Assembly (NCBI GenBank): GCA_944384895.1
Contig: CALWVB010000103.1
Span: forward strand, 1 to 52,660
Direction: 5' to 3'
DNA: 52,660 bases
From: an uncultured Clostridia bacterium
GTDB lineage: Bacteria > Bacillota > Clostridia > Oscillospirales > Acutalibacteraceae
In this document: positions 44,908 through 52,647 of the stretch, piece after piece
Numbering within the stretch: the stretch's first letter is position 1
Layout of the letters: every line of letters begins with the position of its first letter
Notes under the pieces: model-generated
Databases searched by the model: none
What the model saw: only the letters and a program-made list of their open reading frames with translations
What the model was told of the DNA's origin: nothing
Program-made: the position numbers and the translations under genes

Positions 44908-44975
44908 ATTACCTAGATAAGGGGTTAGTTAATGCTAATCCCTAATATAAGTCCTGTTGGTTAGTGTCAGCTAAC
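44891..44975. promoter_or_regulatory. Three tandem DtxR-type operator dyads before feoA
   Basis: Three copies of the same dyad: GTTAG-CAGGTG-TAAAC (44891-44906), GTTAG-TTAATG-CTAAT (44924-44939) and GTTAG-TGTCAG-CTAAC (44960-44975). The TTAG-N6-CTAA core matches the family consensus for DtxR/IdeR boxes, and a DtxR-type gene lies immediately upstream. Spacing between successive centres is 33 and 36 bp, about three helical turns, so repressors could align on one face. Confidence 0.75.
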
Positions 44976-44996
44976 AAATATTAAGGAGTGAACTTT

Positions 44997-45296
44997 ATGT
45001 CAATGAAATATACAGCGGCTATTAATAGCCCACACGGCAAAAATATAGATGTTCATTCTTCTGATAATCGTTCAATTTCATTAATACCGCTTTCAATGGT
45101 AAATCCAGGACAGGAAGTGGTAGTTAAATCCATACGTGGAAGAGACGATGCAAAACGATTCCTTGAAAATCTTGGTTTTGTAGAAAATACTACAATTTCT
45201 ATAGTAAGTGAATTGGGCGGAAATGTAATAGTAAATGTAAAAGGTACACGTGTTGCTATTAGTAAAGCAATGGCTTCGCGTATAATAACAGCCTGA
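44997..45296 (+). CDS. feoA: FeoA-domain protein, first copy
   Basis: A 99-aa protein with an SH3-like FeoA domain in the last 75 residues (LSMVNPGQEVVVKSIRG, FLENLGFVENTTISIVSE, GGNVIVNVKGTRVAIS). It has an N-terminal extension of about 30 residues. FeoA proteins modulate the FeoB ferrous iron channel. The ATG at 44997 has AAGGAG 10 bases upstream; the GTG at 44988 overlaps the ribosome site and is rejected. It is followed by a 408-bp gap holding cloverleaf copy E. Confidence 0.9.
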   Translation: MSMKYTAAINSPHGKNIDVHSSDNRSISLIPLSMVNPGQEVVVKSIRGRDDAKRFLENLGFVENTTISIVSELGGNVIVNVKGTRVAISKAMASRIITA

Positions 45297-45404
45297 TTTA
45301 TAATATTATATATTATATAATGAAAATTTTGTTAACACAAAACAAAAAATAAGTAAATAGCTAATGACATATAGAATATAATACAGGAAAGTACCGGGGA
45401 TTAT

Positions 45405-45575
45405 GGGGCGCCTGTGCAGCGCATCAAAGATGCGCTAAATGCAAAATAATATAATCTTTCACAGCAGGCTGTACTAAAATAAGCAACAGGTATTTTCTTA
45501 TCAATATCAGCTTAAATAGGGTATATTATTTTGCGATAAGCAGCCATATGAAATATGGCTGCACACAGGCGCCCC
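45405..45575 (-). repeat. Cloverleaf repeat, copy E
   Basis: A 171-bp copy inside the feo operon, between the two feoA genes, inverted relative to copy B. Outer stem GGGGCGCCTGTG (45405-45416) pairs with CACAGGCGCCCC (45564-45575). First arm AGCGCATC-AAA-GATGCGCT (45418-45436). The inner stem GCAAAATAATAT (45441-45452) pairs with ATATTATTTTGC (45523-45534). Second arm GCAGCCATAT-GAA-ATATGGCTGC (45540-45562). In both the outer and the inner stem a base pair differs from other copies, with both partners changed. The rest of the gap is AT-rich. Confidence 0.93.
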
Positions 45576-45704
45576 TTTTTAACGTAGCTCAACCAGTAAT
45601 CTTTTGGTTATAAATATATTTGTTTTAGTTTAGTTACTTTATTATTAGTTGTTATATAATTTAATTTTATATATTATGTATCTTTTGATATGGGAGGGAT
45701 AAGT

Positions 45705-45926
45705 TTGAAAACCTTAAACCAGGTAAAGTGTGGCCAAACCGCTACGGTACAAAAGCTTATCGGTACGGGTGCTCTTAAAAGGCGTATTATGGATATGGGC
45801 ATAACAAAAGGAACCGAAATATATGTGCGTAAGGTAGCGCCATTAGGCGACCCAATGGAAGTAAAAGTTCGTGGATATGAACTGTCCATACGCAAAAATG
45901 AAGCGGAAAATATCGCTGTGGAATAA
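45705..45926 (+). CDS. feoA: FeoA-domain protein, second copy
   Basis: A 73-aa minimal FeoA: LNQVKCGQTATVQKLIG, KRRIMDMGITKGTEIYV, GDPMEVKVRGYELSIRK. I choose the TTG at 45705 because GGGAGG lies 7 bases before it; the in-frame ATG at 45690 overlaps that ribosome site. A pair of feoA genes before feoB is common in Clostridia. A hairpin that resembles a terminator overlaps its stop codon. Confidence 0.9.
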   Translation: MKTLNQVKCGQTATVQKLIGTGALKRRIMDMGITKGTEIYVRKVAPLGDPMEVKVRGYELSIRKNEAENIAVE

Positions 45927-45946
45927 TTGCTGTAGCGATATTTTTT
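45909..45946 (+). terminator. Terminator-like hairpin between feoA and feoB
   Basis: AATATCGCT (45909-45917) pairs with AGCGATATT (45934-45942), followed by a T run. It includes the feoA stop and precedes the fourth DtxR-type dyad, so feoB may be partly uncoupled from the upstream transcript. Confidence 0.6.
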
Positions 45947-45956
45947 ATCATCACAG

Positions 45957-45972
45957 GTTAGTGTAGACTAAC
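45957..45972. promoter_or_regulatory. Fourth DtxR-type operator dyad, before feoB
   Basis: GTTAG-TGTAGA-CTAAC is a perfect dyad with the same spacing as the three before feoA, placed 32 bp before the feoB start. It suggests a second metal-controlled entry point, although no convincing promoter is seen with it. Confidence 0.65.
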
Positions 45973-46003
45973 TAAATGCATTATAATTAAGGAGGACGCC
46001 CTG

Positions 46004-48295
46004 ATGAGCATAAAAATTGCCCTTGCCGGCAATCCTAACTGCGGCAAAACTACTATGTTTAATAACCTTACCGGTTCCAGTCAATATGTTGGTAACTGGC
46101 CAGGCGTTACAGTAGAAAAAAAGGAAGGAAAGCTGCATGGAGAAAAAGAGGTTATAATTACTGACCTCCCGGGAATATATTCCCTTTCACCTTATACATT
46201 AGAAGAAGTTGTAAGCCGTAATTATTTATTAAATGAAAATCCTGATGCAATAATAAATCTTGTTGACGGTACAAACTTAGAACGTAACTTATATCTTACA
46301 ACTCAATTGCTTGAATTAGGTATACCAACTGTTATAGCATTGAATATGGTTGACTTAGTTCGTAAAAACGGCGATAAAATTGATATAAAGAAATTAAGTA
46401 AAGAGCTTGGCTGCGATATTATAGAAACATCCGCATTAAAAGGTATTGGTTCAAAAGAGGCTGCAAAAAAAGCTATTGATTTAGCAAGAAGCGGATCTAA
46501 GGCACCAGATTATCATAAATTTAGTAAAACGGTTGAAGATGCTTTACAATCAATAATCAGTCTTATTGCAGATAAAGTCAATCCACAGCATGAACGTTGG
46601 TATGCTATCAAATTATTTGAACGCGATGAAAAAGCTATAGAACAATTAAAACTTACTGCTGATATCACAGCATCAATTGAGAATATTATTAAAGAAGTAG
46701 AAAATAAACTTGATGATGACAGTGAAAGCATTATAACAAACGAACGTTATGAATATATCGGAAAAATAATGTCCGATTGTGTACATAAAAAGAATAGAGC
46801 TTTAACAACAACAGATAAAATAGATAAGGTTGTTACAAACCGTTGGCTTGCATTACCGATATTCGCTGTTGTTATGTTTATTGTATATTATTTATCGATA
46901 TCTACAGTCGGTACATTGGCTACTGACTGGGTTAATGATGGAGTATTCGGTGATGGATGGCATTTATTCGGAATAGGTTCCGGAGAATACTCAGAACAGG
47001 TAGAATTATTTGAAGCTGAGGCTGAAGCAGCTCAGGCAGCAGGAACTGAACTTACTATGGAAGAACCGGATCCAGCTAATTATGGCGTATGGGTACCAAG
47101 TATACCAGCGCTTATAGAAAGCGGTCTTGATGCTGCAAATACGCCTGATTGGTTAAATAGTTTAGTATTGGATGGTATCGTAGCAGGTGTTGGTGCTGTA
47201 TTAGGCTTCGTTCCACAGATGTTAGTATTATTCTTACTGTTATCAATATTGGAAGACTGTGGATATATGGCTCGTGTAGCCTTTATTATGGACAGGATAT
47301 TCCGTAAATTTGGATTATCAGGTAAATCATTTATTCCAATGCTTATTGCATCCGGTTGTGGTGTACCAGGCATAATGGCATCAAAGACTATAGAAAATGA
47401 AAAAGACCGCCGTATGACGGTTATGACTACTACATTTATACCATGTTCTGCAAAATTACCGGTTATCGCTTTGATAGGCGGTGCATTATTCCCAGATATG
47501 TGGTGGTTAGCGCCAGCTATGTACTTCTTAGGTATTTTAGCAGTTATTGTATCTGGTATAATATTAAAGAAAACAAGAATGTTTGCAGGCGATCCAGCTC
47601 CATTCGTTATGGAATTACCTCAATATCACGTACCAGCAGCTAAAGGTGTTCTTATTCATATGTGGGAACGTGGAAAATCCTTTATTATCAAAGCCGGTAC
47701 CGTTATCTTCTTAGCTTGTGCAGCTATTTGGTTCTTATCAAGTTTCGGCTTCACAGATGGAAAATTCGGTATGGTTGAACAATCAGCAAGTATGTTAGCT
47801 GTAATAGGTGGAGTAATTGCTCCGATATTTGCTCCATTAGGCTTTGGTACTTGGCAGGCAGCAGTTGCTACATTTACAGGACTTGTTGCAAAAGAAAATG
47901 TTGTTGGTACATTCGGTGTATTGTTTGGATTAGGCGCTGATGTTACTGAAGCAGATCCAGGATTATTAGCTGAAATATCAAATATGTTCCCATATGGCGC
48001 AGCAGCATTATCATTCCTTGTATTTAACCTGTTATGTGCACCATGCTTTGCAGCTATAGGCGCTATTAAGAGAGAAATGTCAAGTGCAAAATGGACTTGG
48101 TTTGCTATAGGTTATCAAACAGTTTTAGCTTATGCTAGCGCATTTATGATTAACCAAATAGGCGGTTTGATATTTGGCGGAGTAAGCTTTGGTGTATCAA
48201 CTGTTATAGCATTTATTGTATTAGCACTTTTCTTATTCCTTCTCTTCCGTCCAAATCCACAGAATAAATTACAGCGTAGAAAAGTTACTGCTTAA
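46004..48295 (+). CDS. feoB: Ferrous iron transporter FeoB
   Basis: A 763-aa GTP-gated Fe(II) transporter. The N-terminal G domain has G1 GNPNCGKT at 9-16, YVGNWPGVTVEKKEG, G3 DLPGIYSL, G4 NMVD and a G5-like SALKG. The helical GDI domain follows, then about eight membrane helices with the Gate motifs containing Cys (LIASGCGVPGIMASK; FIPCSAKLPVIALI). An acidic insertion (about residues 330-360, rich in Glu and Ala) lies in an outer loop. GGAGG ribosome site. The full-length gene is intact. Confidence 0.96.
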   Translation: MSIKIALAGNPNCGKTTMFNNLTGSSQYVGNWPGVTVEKKEGKLHGEKEVIITDLPGIYSLSPYTLEEVVSRNYLLNENPDAIINLVDGTNLERNLYLTTQLLELGIPTVIALNMVDLVRKNGDKIDIKKLSKELGCDIIETSALKGIGSKEAAKKAIDLARSGSKAPDYHKFSKTVEDALQSIISLIADKVNPQHERWYAIKLFERDEKAIEQLKLTADITASIENIIKEVENKLDDDSESIITNERYEYIGKIMSDCVHKKNRALTTTDKIDKVVTNRWLALPIFAVVMFIVYYLSISTVGTLATDWVNDGVFGDGWHLFGIGSGEYSEQVELFEAEAEAAQAAGTELTMEEPDPANYGVWVPSIPALIESGLDAANTPDWLNSLVLDGIVAGVGAVLGFVPQMLVLFLLLSILEDCGYMARVAFIMDRIFRKFGLSGKSFIPMLIASGCGVPGIMASKTIENEKDRRMTVMTTTFIPCSAKLPVIALIGGALFPDMWWLAPAMYFLGILAVIVSGIILKKTRMFAGDPAPFVMELPQYHVPAAKGVLIHMWERGKSFIIKAGTVIFLACAAIWFLSSFGFTDGKFGMVEQSASMLAVIGGVIAPIFAPLGFGTWQAAVATFTGLVAKENVVGTFGVLFGLGADVTEADPGLLAEISNMFPYGAAALSFLVFNLLCAPCFAAIGAIKREMSSAKWTWFAIGYQTVLAYASAFMINQIGGLIFGGVSFGVSTVIAFIVLALFLFLLFRPNPQNKLQRRKVTA

Positions 48296-48338
48296 TTTTT
48301 GATATATAAAAATATCCATAGAAAAGAGGAGTTGTGTT

Positions 48339-48551
48339 ATGCTTCAATGGATATTAAATAATATAGCTACAATTATTATATGCGCTATTATTCTATTGCT
48401 CGGAATATTAGCAGCCAGATATCTTTATAAATCACATAAAGCTGGTAAATGCGCAGGATGTCCAGGTTGTTCAAGCTGCGATGGCAGTTGTTGCAATTGT
48501 TCTCATAGCAGCCAGCCGGTTCCTGCCGAAAATGAGCAGAAAAAACATTAA
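48339..48551 (+). CDS. FeoB-associated Cys-rich membrane protein
   Basis: A 70-aa protein: one N-terminal transmembrane helix (IATIIICAIILLLGILAARYL), then a short tail with seven Cys (CAGCPGCSSCDGSCCNC). This is the typical FeoB-associated Cys-rich protein encoded after feoB in Bacillota. The tail may bind iron or an Fe-S cluster in the cytoplasm. AGAGGAG ribosome site. It ends the feo operon. Confidence 0.92.
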   Translation: MLQWILNNIATIIICAIILLLGILAARYLYKSHKAGKCAGCPGCSSCDGSCCNCSHSSQPVPAENEQKKH

Positions 48552-48596
48552 TTTAGAGTAATACTACACCTCCCCAAAAGCATGTAGATAAATCTT

Positions 48597-48668
48597 AAAA
48601 ATGAGCCTATAAAATGATCTTGCCATACTTACTCCTTATGGTATTTAGATTATAGGCTCATTTTTGCT
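48597..48668 (+). terminator. Terminator of the feo operon with nested hairpin
   Basis: AAAATGAGCCTATAA (48597-48611) pairs perfectly with TTATAGGCTCATTTT (48650-48664), followed by a short T-rich end. The 38-base loop contains a second hairpin CCATA/TATGG. Confidence 0.8.
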
Positions 48669-48793
48669 ATACTTTTTTCTTATTTTGTTATACTATAGGT
48701 AATTTTGTTCATAATTGTACTTAAAGTTTTTAAATTGTCGCATTATTTTAATTCAAATTAAAAAATATTACTTTTTTAATATAATAAAAATAA

Positions 48794-48840
48794 TAGACGC
48801 ATAACTGATTTTGTTTTATATTAAATCATTTATGCGTCTA
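48794..48840 (-). terminator. Hairpin, probable terminator for the minus-strand gene
   Basis: TAGACGCATAA (48794-48804) pairs with TTATGCGTCTA (48830-48840), with further GATT/AATC pairing inside. On the minus strand it is followed by TTATTTTTATTAT, so it would stop transcripts coming from 49243 that pass through cloverleaf copy F. Confidence 0.6.
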
Positions 48841-48942
48841 TATTCATCTAAATCATTAATTTATCTAAAAAGCATTATAACATCAAAAATTAAATATATA
48901 GTATTATAATTATAAAACAGTTTCCGGAAACGTTAACTTCAA

Positions 48943-49122
48943 GGGGGGCGCCTGCGTGCCGCCATATTTTATATGGCGGCACAATGCAAAATAATTTTTT
49001 ATATATAAAGATATAAGCTGAACTTAAAAATATATGTTTTACTTTTTTGGTTTAGCTTATTATATACTTAAATTATTTTGCCCACAGCGCATCTAAAAGA
49101 TGCGCTGGACAGGCGCCCCCCC
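48943..49122 (+). repeat. Cloverleaf repeat, copy F
   Basis: A copy in the 690-bp convergent gap between the feo operon and the AI-2E-type permease gene. Outer stem GGGGCGCCTG (48945-48954) pairs with CAGGCGCCCC (49110-49119); the innermost two pairs are lost, and outer G and C runs can extend it. Arm 1 is TGCCGCCATAT-TTT-ATATGGCGGCA (48957-48981). The inner stem is 48986-48997 with 49070-49081. Arm 2 is AGCGCATCT-AAA-AGATGCGCT (49086-49106). The GGTACTTTT box follows on the right at the usual distance. Confidence 0.92.
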
Positions 49123-49242
49123 AAAAAGTCATAGGTACTTTTCCGTATCCCATTTTTATTAATATTATTTTTAATTCGTTTATAATTTGTGATATATAAA
49201 ATAACTTTTATATATAGGTTAATATATTTAATATAATCTTAT

Positions 49243-50457
49243 TTAATTATCTGAAGGAGGATCATTAACAGATTCTTTTACAATATCATTCTTATCCATT
49301 TCACGTTTAAGCCGTTCATCACGTCTGTTCATAATAAGATTATACAGCATTCTTATTACAGCAATAACTGGAACGCCTATAAGCATACCCACAAAGCCGA
49401 ATAACCCGCCTCCAATAGTAACGGCAAATATAACCCAGAATGGACTGATATCCAATGCGCCGCCTAATATTTTCGGCCCAATAAAATTAGTGTCGATTTG
49501 TTGAAATGCAAGTAAAAATATTGTAACGCCTAATGTAAAAATAAAGTTCTTGGAAGTTACAAATGTTATTAATACAACAAAAACACCGCCAATGATAGGG
49601 CCAAAGTATGGGATTATATTAAACATACCAAATATAAATCCTAATACAACCGCATTATCAACTCCAAATAATAATAAACCAATGGTAGCGCCTATGCTTA
49701 CAATTAAACAATCGCCAAATTGACCTACGAAATAGCGATATATAATTCTATCAGCCTTTTGATAAAGTGTGGACATAAAACTCATTTGATCTTTATTTAA
49801 TATAACAGCAGCCATACGCTTAAATTGAGTCAATAATTTATCCTTTTCAAGTATCATATAAATTGATACAATAAGCCCGACAAAAAAGTTCATTAGTACT
49901 TTTGCAAATGAAGTAGTTGCATTAATTACATCTGGAGCAATAGATGTTACGTCTGAATTAATATTAAAGAAAGAATAAATAGTATCTATATTAAAGCTGT
50001 CAACAAAATTATTAATTTGAGTATTAAACATATGCAGTATCTCACCAGGTTCAGCAAGTGATCTTAAAAATACGCCTATACTGTCTATATATCCGGGAGC
50101 ATCTCGCAAAAAGTCTGAGATATTTTGAATTAACATAGGTATAAGGCTGCCTATTATAATAGCTAATATTGCTATGAAAGATAGATAAACAATAGCACAG
50201 CTGAAACCAACAGCGCATTTTGATAATATTTTAAATTTTGATCTTTTAAATTTTCTTAACAGCAATATATATGGTTTATATAGAAAATATGCTATAACAA
50301 GGCCGACAATAAACGGAGTCAGCACAGAAAATACCTTGCCAAGGCCTGATAACATACCGGTTAAATTATCAAATGTTTTATATATTGCAATAACTGCTGT
50401 TGCAAATAATAGCCCTTTAATCCATATAGACCATTTACTCCAAATTCTTTTCAGCAT
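49243..50457 (-). CDS. AI-2E-family permease
   Basis: A 404-aa membrane protein of the AI-2E transporter family (PF01594 type). Two helices are followed by a long soluble-looking middle domain (about 110-200) and then a block of five to six helices including FVGQFGDCLIVSIGATIGLLL, GFIFGMFNIIPYFGPIIGG and GGLFGFVGMLIGVPVIAVIRM. Members are variously sodium/proton antiporters or exporters, so the substrate is open. An AAGGAGC ribosome site precedes the ATG. Stand-alone gene. Confidence 0.88.
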   Translation of the reverse strand: MLKRIWSKWSIWIKGLLFATAVIAIYKTFDNLTGMLSGLGKVFSVLTPFIVGLVIAYFLYKPYILLLRKFKRSKFKILSKCAVGFSCAIVYLSFIAILAIIIGSLIPMLIQNISDFLRDAPGYIDSIGVFLRSLAEPGEILHMFNTQINNFVDSFNIDTIYSFFNINSDVTSIAPDVINATTSFAKVLMNFFVGLIVSIYMILEKDKLLTQFKRMAAVILNKDQMSFMSTLYQKADRIIYRYFVGQFGDCLIVSIGATIGLLLFGVDNAVVLGFIFGMFNIIPYFGPIIGGVFVVLITFVTSKNFIFTLGVTIFLLAFQQIDTNFIGPKILGGALDISPFWVIFAVTIGGGLFGFVGMLIGVPVIAVIRMLYNLIMNRRDERLKREMDKNDIVKESVNDPPSDN

Positions 50458-50754
50458 AATCTTGCTCCTTTAATGCTTTATGAGCATGGGTTATTTATAT
50501 TATGGTGCGGCTTATCATAATCCATTCGAAATTATGTGATTACCTGTTTAATTTTATAAGATAATAATCAATTTTTTATAAAAATAATAGGAATAAGTAT
50601 TGCACATAAAATATTTAAAAATCAATACATTTAAAAGCATGAATAAATTTTTATATATAATAGATAAAGCTATATTACCCTAAATCAAATAATATATAGA
50701 AATAAAAGTAAAAATATGTAATATAAACATCTCTGGTTACGTTATCGTAAAAAG

Positions 50755-50928
50755 GGGGCGCCTGCGTGCAACCATATGAAATATGGTTGCCAAATGCAAA
50801 ATAATTTGTTATATTAAAGATGATGTATATTTAAGGAAATACTAGTTTCTCTTTATTACTTAGCCTGAATATTTTAAAAATTATTTTGCCTAAAGCGCAT
50901 CTAAAAGATGCGCTGCGCAGGCGCCTCC
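50755..50928 (+). repeat. Cloverleaf repeat, copy G (longer unit about 50663-51019)
   Basis: Close relative of copies B and C in the gap between two minus-strand genes. Outer stem GGGGCGCCTGCG (50755-50766) pairs with CGCAGGCGCCTC (50916-50927), with one mismatch. Arm 1 is GCAACCATAT-GAA-ATATGGTTGC (50768-50790). The inner stem is 50796-50807 with 50878-50889. Arm 2 is AGCGCATCT-AAA-AGATGCGCT (50894-50914). Flanks match B and C for about 90-110 bp on each side. ATATAATA occurs at 50655-50662 and 51020-51027, a possible target duplication, though weak in AT-rich DNA. Confidence 0.93.
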
Positions 50929-51095
50929 ATAAGCAGTACTTTTTACGTTATCTTTTGCTTTTTTATTTAAGTTTTATTGTTTATTATTTTGTTTTGAGTG
51001 ATTTAAATTATATCAGCAAATATAATAATGGATAAAAATGTATTTATATAAATTATAACATAATAAAAATATATAGACAATAAAAGGTGAAAATA

Positions 51096-51127
51096 AGCCC
51101 TCCTAAATTTATTATTTTAGGAGGGCT
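51096..51127. terminator. Terminator of the DUF975-type gene
   Basis: AGCCCTCCTAAA (51096-51107) pairs perfectly with TTTAGGAGGGCT (51116-51127) over an 8-base loop. T-rich sequence follows on both strands; it lies 18 bp beyond the stop of the minus-strand gene. Confidence 0.85.
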
Positions 51128-51145
51128 AAATATTTTTTATAAACT

Positions 51146-52324
51146 TTATGCTTGAGGATTATTATCCTGATTTGTACTATCCTGAGATTCATTGGGCATA
51201 TTATTTTGCTGTTGTTGTGAAGCCTGTGAAGAATCTGAACTTTGTATAGGATTATTATCTATAGGAGCTTGTTGATTATAATTCTGTGGGTTTTGCGTAG
51301 GGGACTGATTATAATATTGATTCTGATTATAGTTTTGATCCATATTATTTTGATAAGGATTGCCTTGCTGCTGATATGGCTGGTAATAATTTGTATTATT
51401 ATAAGGCGGCTGATTTGGTTGATAATAATTTTGTTGATTATAATTATTATAATACCATTGATATTGAGGATATACACGTCTTGAATAATACGGATTTCTA
51501 ATATAAGGATTATTTAGATCGAGCGGTGTTGCATAAGGATCATTTGGATCGCCGTTTGGATTAATACCAAATTCCTGAGGCATACATATACCGCGTGATA
51601 TTGCAACCTTTTTTGATACATCATATAATTCAGCATATGTTGCATAAAAATATGCATATGCCCAATATATACCGATAAATAATGCGAATTCACCTAATAT
51701 CATCCAGCCCAAAAAGGATAGGATAAGTACAAATATTGCTCCTTTTTGACCATCTGTCATATATATGCTCATTTTTAAAGCGCGTTTATAATCAATTTGA
51801 GGATTTTCTGCTAATATAAATGGTACCATACTGTATGAAATACCTTTAATAATAACCATAACAAATCCGGCGATAGGTATAATAAACCATAAAAAGAGAA
51901 AAAGCATCATCCATGCATATGCAGCAACTACTTTTAAATATTGTCCTTTTCTGAATACACTGAATAATAATGATATTGATGGGGCTTCAGGATCATATGG
52001 ATCCCGGTTTGCAAGAAAATATCTTATCATACCCACAAATAGAGGGCCCCATAAAAATATATAAACAGCGACCATTAAAACTACTAAAATGAGATCTGCC
52101 GGAATCAATGCAAGAAATATTTTAACAATATCTTGAGTTGCAGCAGCCATGATCAAGCCTGGGAAAGATGTCATAAAACTTATAAATACTGAGAAAAAAC
52201 TTAATAAAGATAAAATAACATAAGCGATAAATACTGATACAGTAGCCATTAACCATTTTTGACTAAAAATATTTCTCGAAAGAGTGTTTTTAGCCCTCCA
52301 TTTTAAATCTTGCCGTGTCCACAT
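51146..52324 (-). CDS. DUF975-type membrane protein with Gln/Asn/Tyr-rich tail
   Basis: A 392-aa protein. The N-terminal 250 residues carry the DUF975 pattern: TRQDLKWRAKNTLSRN, about six membrane helices, and PLFVGMIRYFLANRD, then SLLFSVFRKGQYLKV. The last 130 residues are a low-complexity cytoplasmic tail of Asn, Gln, Tyr and Pro (for example NNYNQQNYYQPNQPPYNN). DUF975 proteins are common in Bacillota and of unknown role. The tail looks disordered and prion-like in composition. GGGAGG ribosome site. Confidence 0.85.
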   Translation of the reverse strand: MWTRQDLKWRAKNTLSRNIFSQKWLMATVSVFIAYVILSLLSFFSVFISFMTSFPGLIMAAATQDIVKIFLALIPADLILVVLMVAVYIFLWGPLFVGMIRYFLANRDPYDPEAPSISLLFSVFRKGQYLKVVAAYAWMMLFLFLWFIIPIAGFVMVIIKGISYSMVPFILAENPQIDYKRALKMSIYMTDGQKGAIFVLILSFLGWMILGEFALFIGIYWAYAYFYATYAELYDVSKKVAISRGICMPQEFGINPNGDPNDPYATPLDLNNPYIRNPYYSRRVYPQYQWYYNNYNQQNYYQPNQPPYNNTNYYQPYQQQGNPYQNNMDQNYNQNQYYNQSPTQNPQNYNQQAPIDNNPIQSSDSSQASQQQQNNMPNESQDSTNQDNNPQA

Positions 52325-52468
52325 ACCATAAACCTCCCTTAAATACTAAGTTGTTTTTATATTATATCATACATTTAATAGTATTAATAGTATAGTATTA
52401 CATTACTGTGTAATTATACCAACAAATAATCATATACTTTATACATATTTTCAGATATAGGCGTATGC

Positions 52469-52496
52469 TTGACAAATTATTTATTTAAGTTATAAT
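52469..52496 (+). promoter_or_regulatory. Promoter of tRNA-Ala
   Basis: TTGACA (52469-52474), 16 bp, TATAAT (52491-52496): both hexamers are perfect. Transcription would begin about 30 bases before the mature tRNA. Confidence 0.85.
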
Positions 52497-52535
52497 TTAA
52501 TGTACTGTAAATATAAGGATTCGTGAGTCTTATAT

Positions 52536-52611
52536 GGGCCCGTAGCTCAGCTGGGAGAGCGTACGGTTCGCATCCGTAAGGCCGAGGGTTCGATCCCCTT
52601 CGGGTCCACCA
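52536..52611 (+). tRNA. tRNA-Ala (anticodon CGC)
   Basis: A full cloverleaf of 76 bases with encoded CCA. The acceptor GGGCCCG/CGGGTCC includes the G3-U70 wobble that identifies alanine tRNA. D arm GCTC/GAGC, anticodon stem TACGG/CCGTA with loop TTCGCAT (anticodon CGC, reads GCG), T arm with GGTTCGATCC. Confidence 0.95.
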
Positions 52612-52647
52612 CGTCGGAGCAAAGTCCGCTTTGCTCCGACGTCTTTT
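52611..52647 (+). terminator. Terminator of tRNA-Ala
   Basis: ACGTCGGAGCAAAG (52611-52624) pairs perfectly with 52629-52642 over a 4-base loop, followed by a T run. The stem begins at the final A of the encoded CCA, so termination and 3-prime processing are adjacent. Confidence 0.9.

Noticed and set aside
14904-50928. Cloverleaf repeats as a CRISPR array or integron attC sites
   Set aside because: Copies are dispersed over 36 kb in both orientations with no regular spacers, no cas genes, no integron integrase and no attC core sites.
51242-51484. Ile-rich plus-strand frame of 80 codons
   Set aside because: It is the complement of the Asn/Gln/Tyr repeat tail of the DUF975-type protein.
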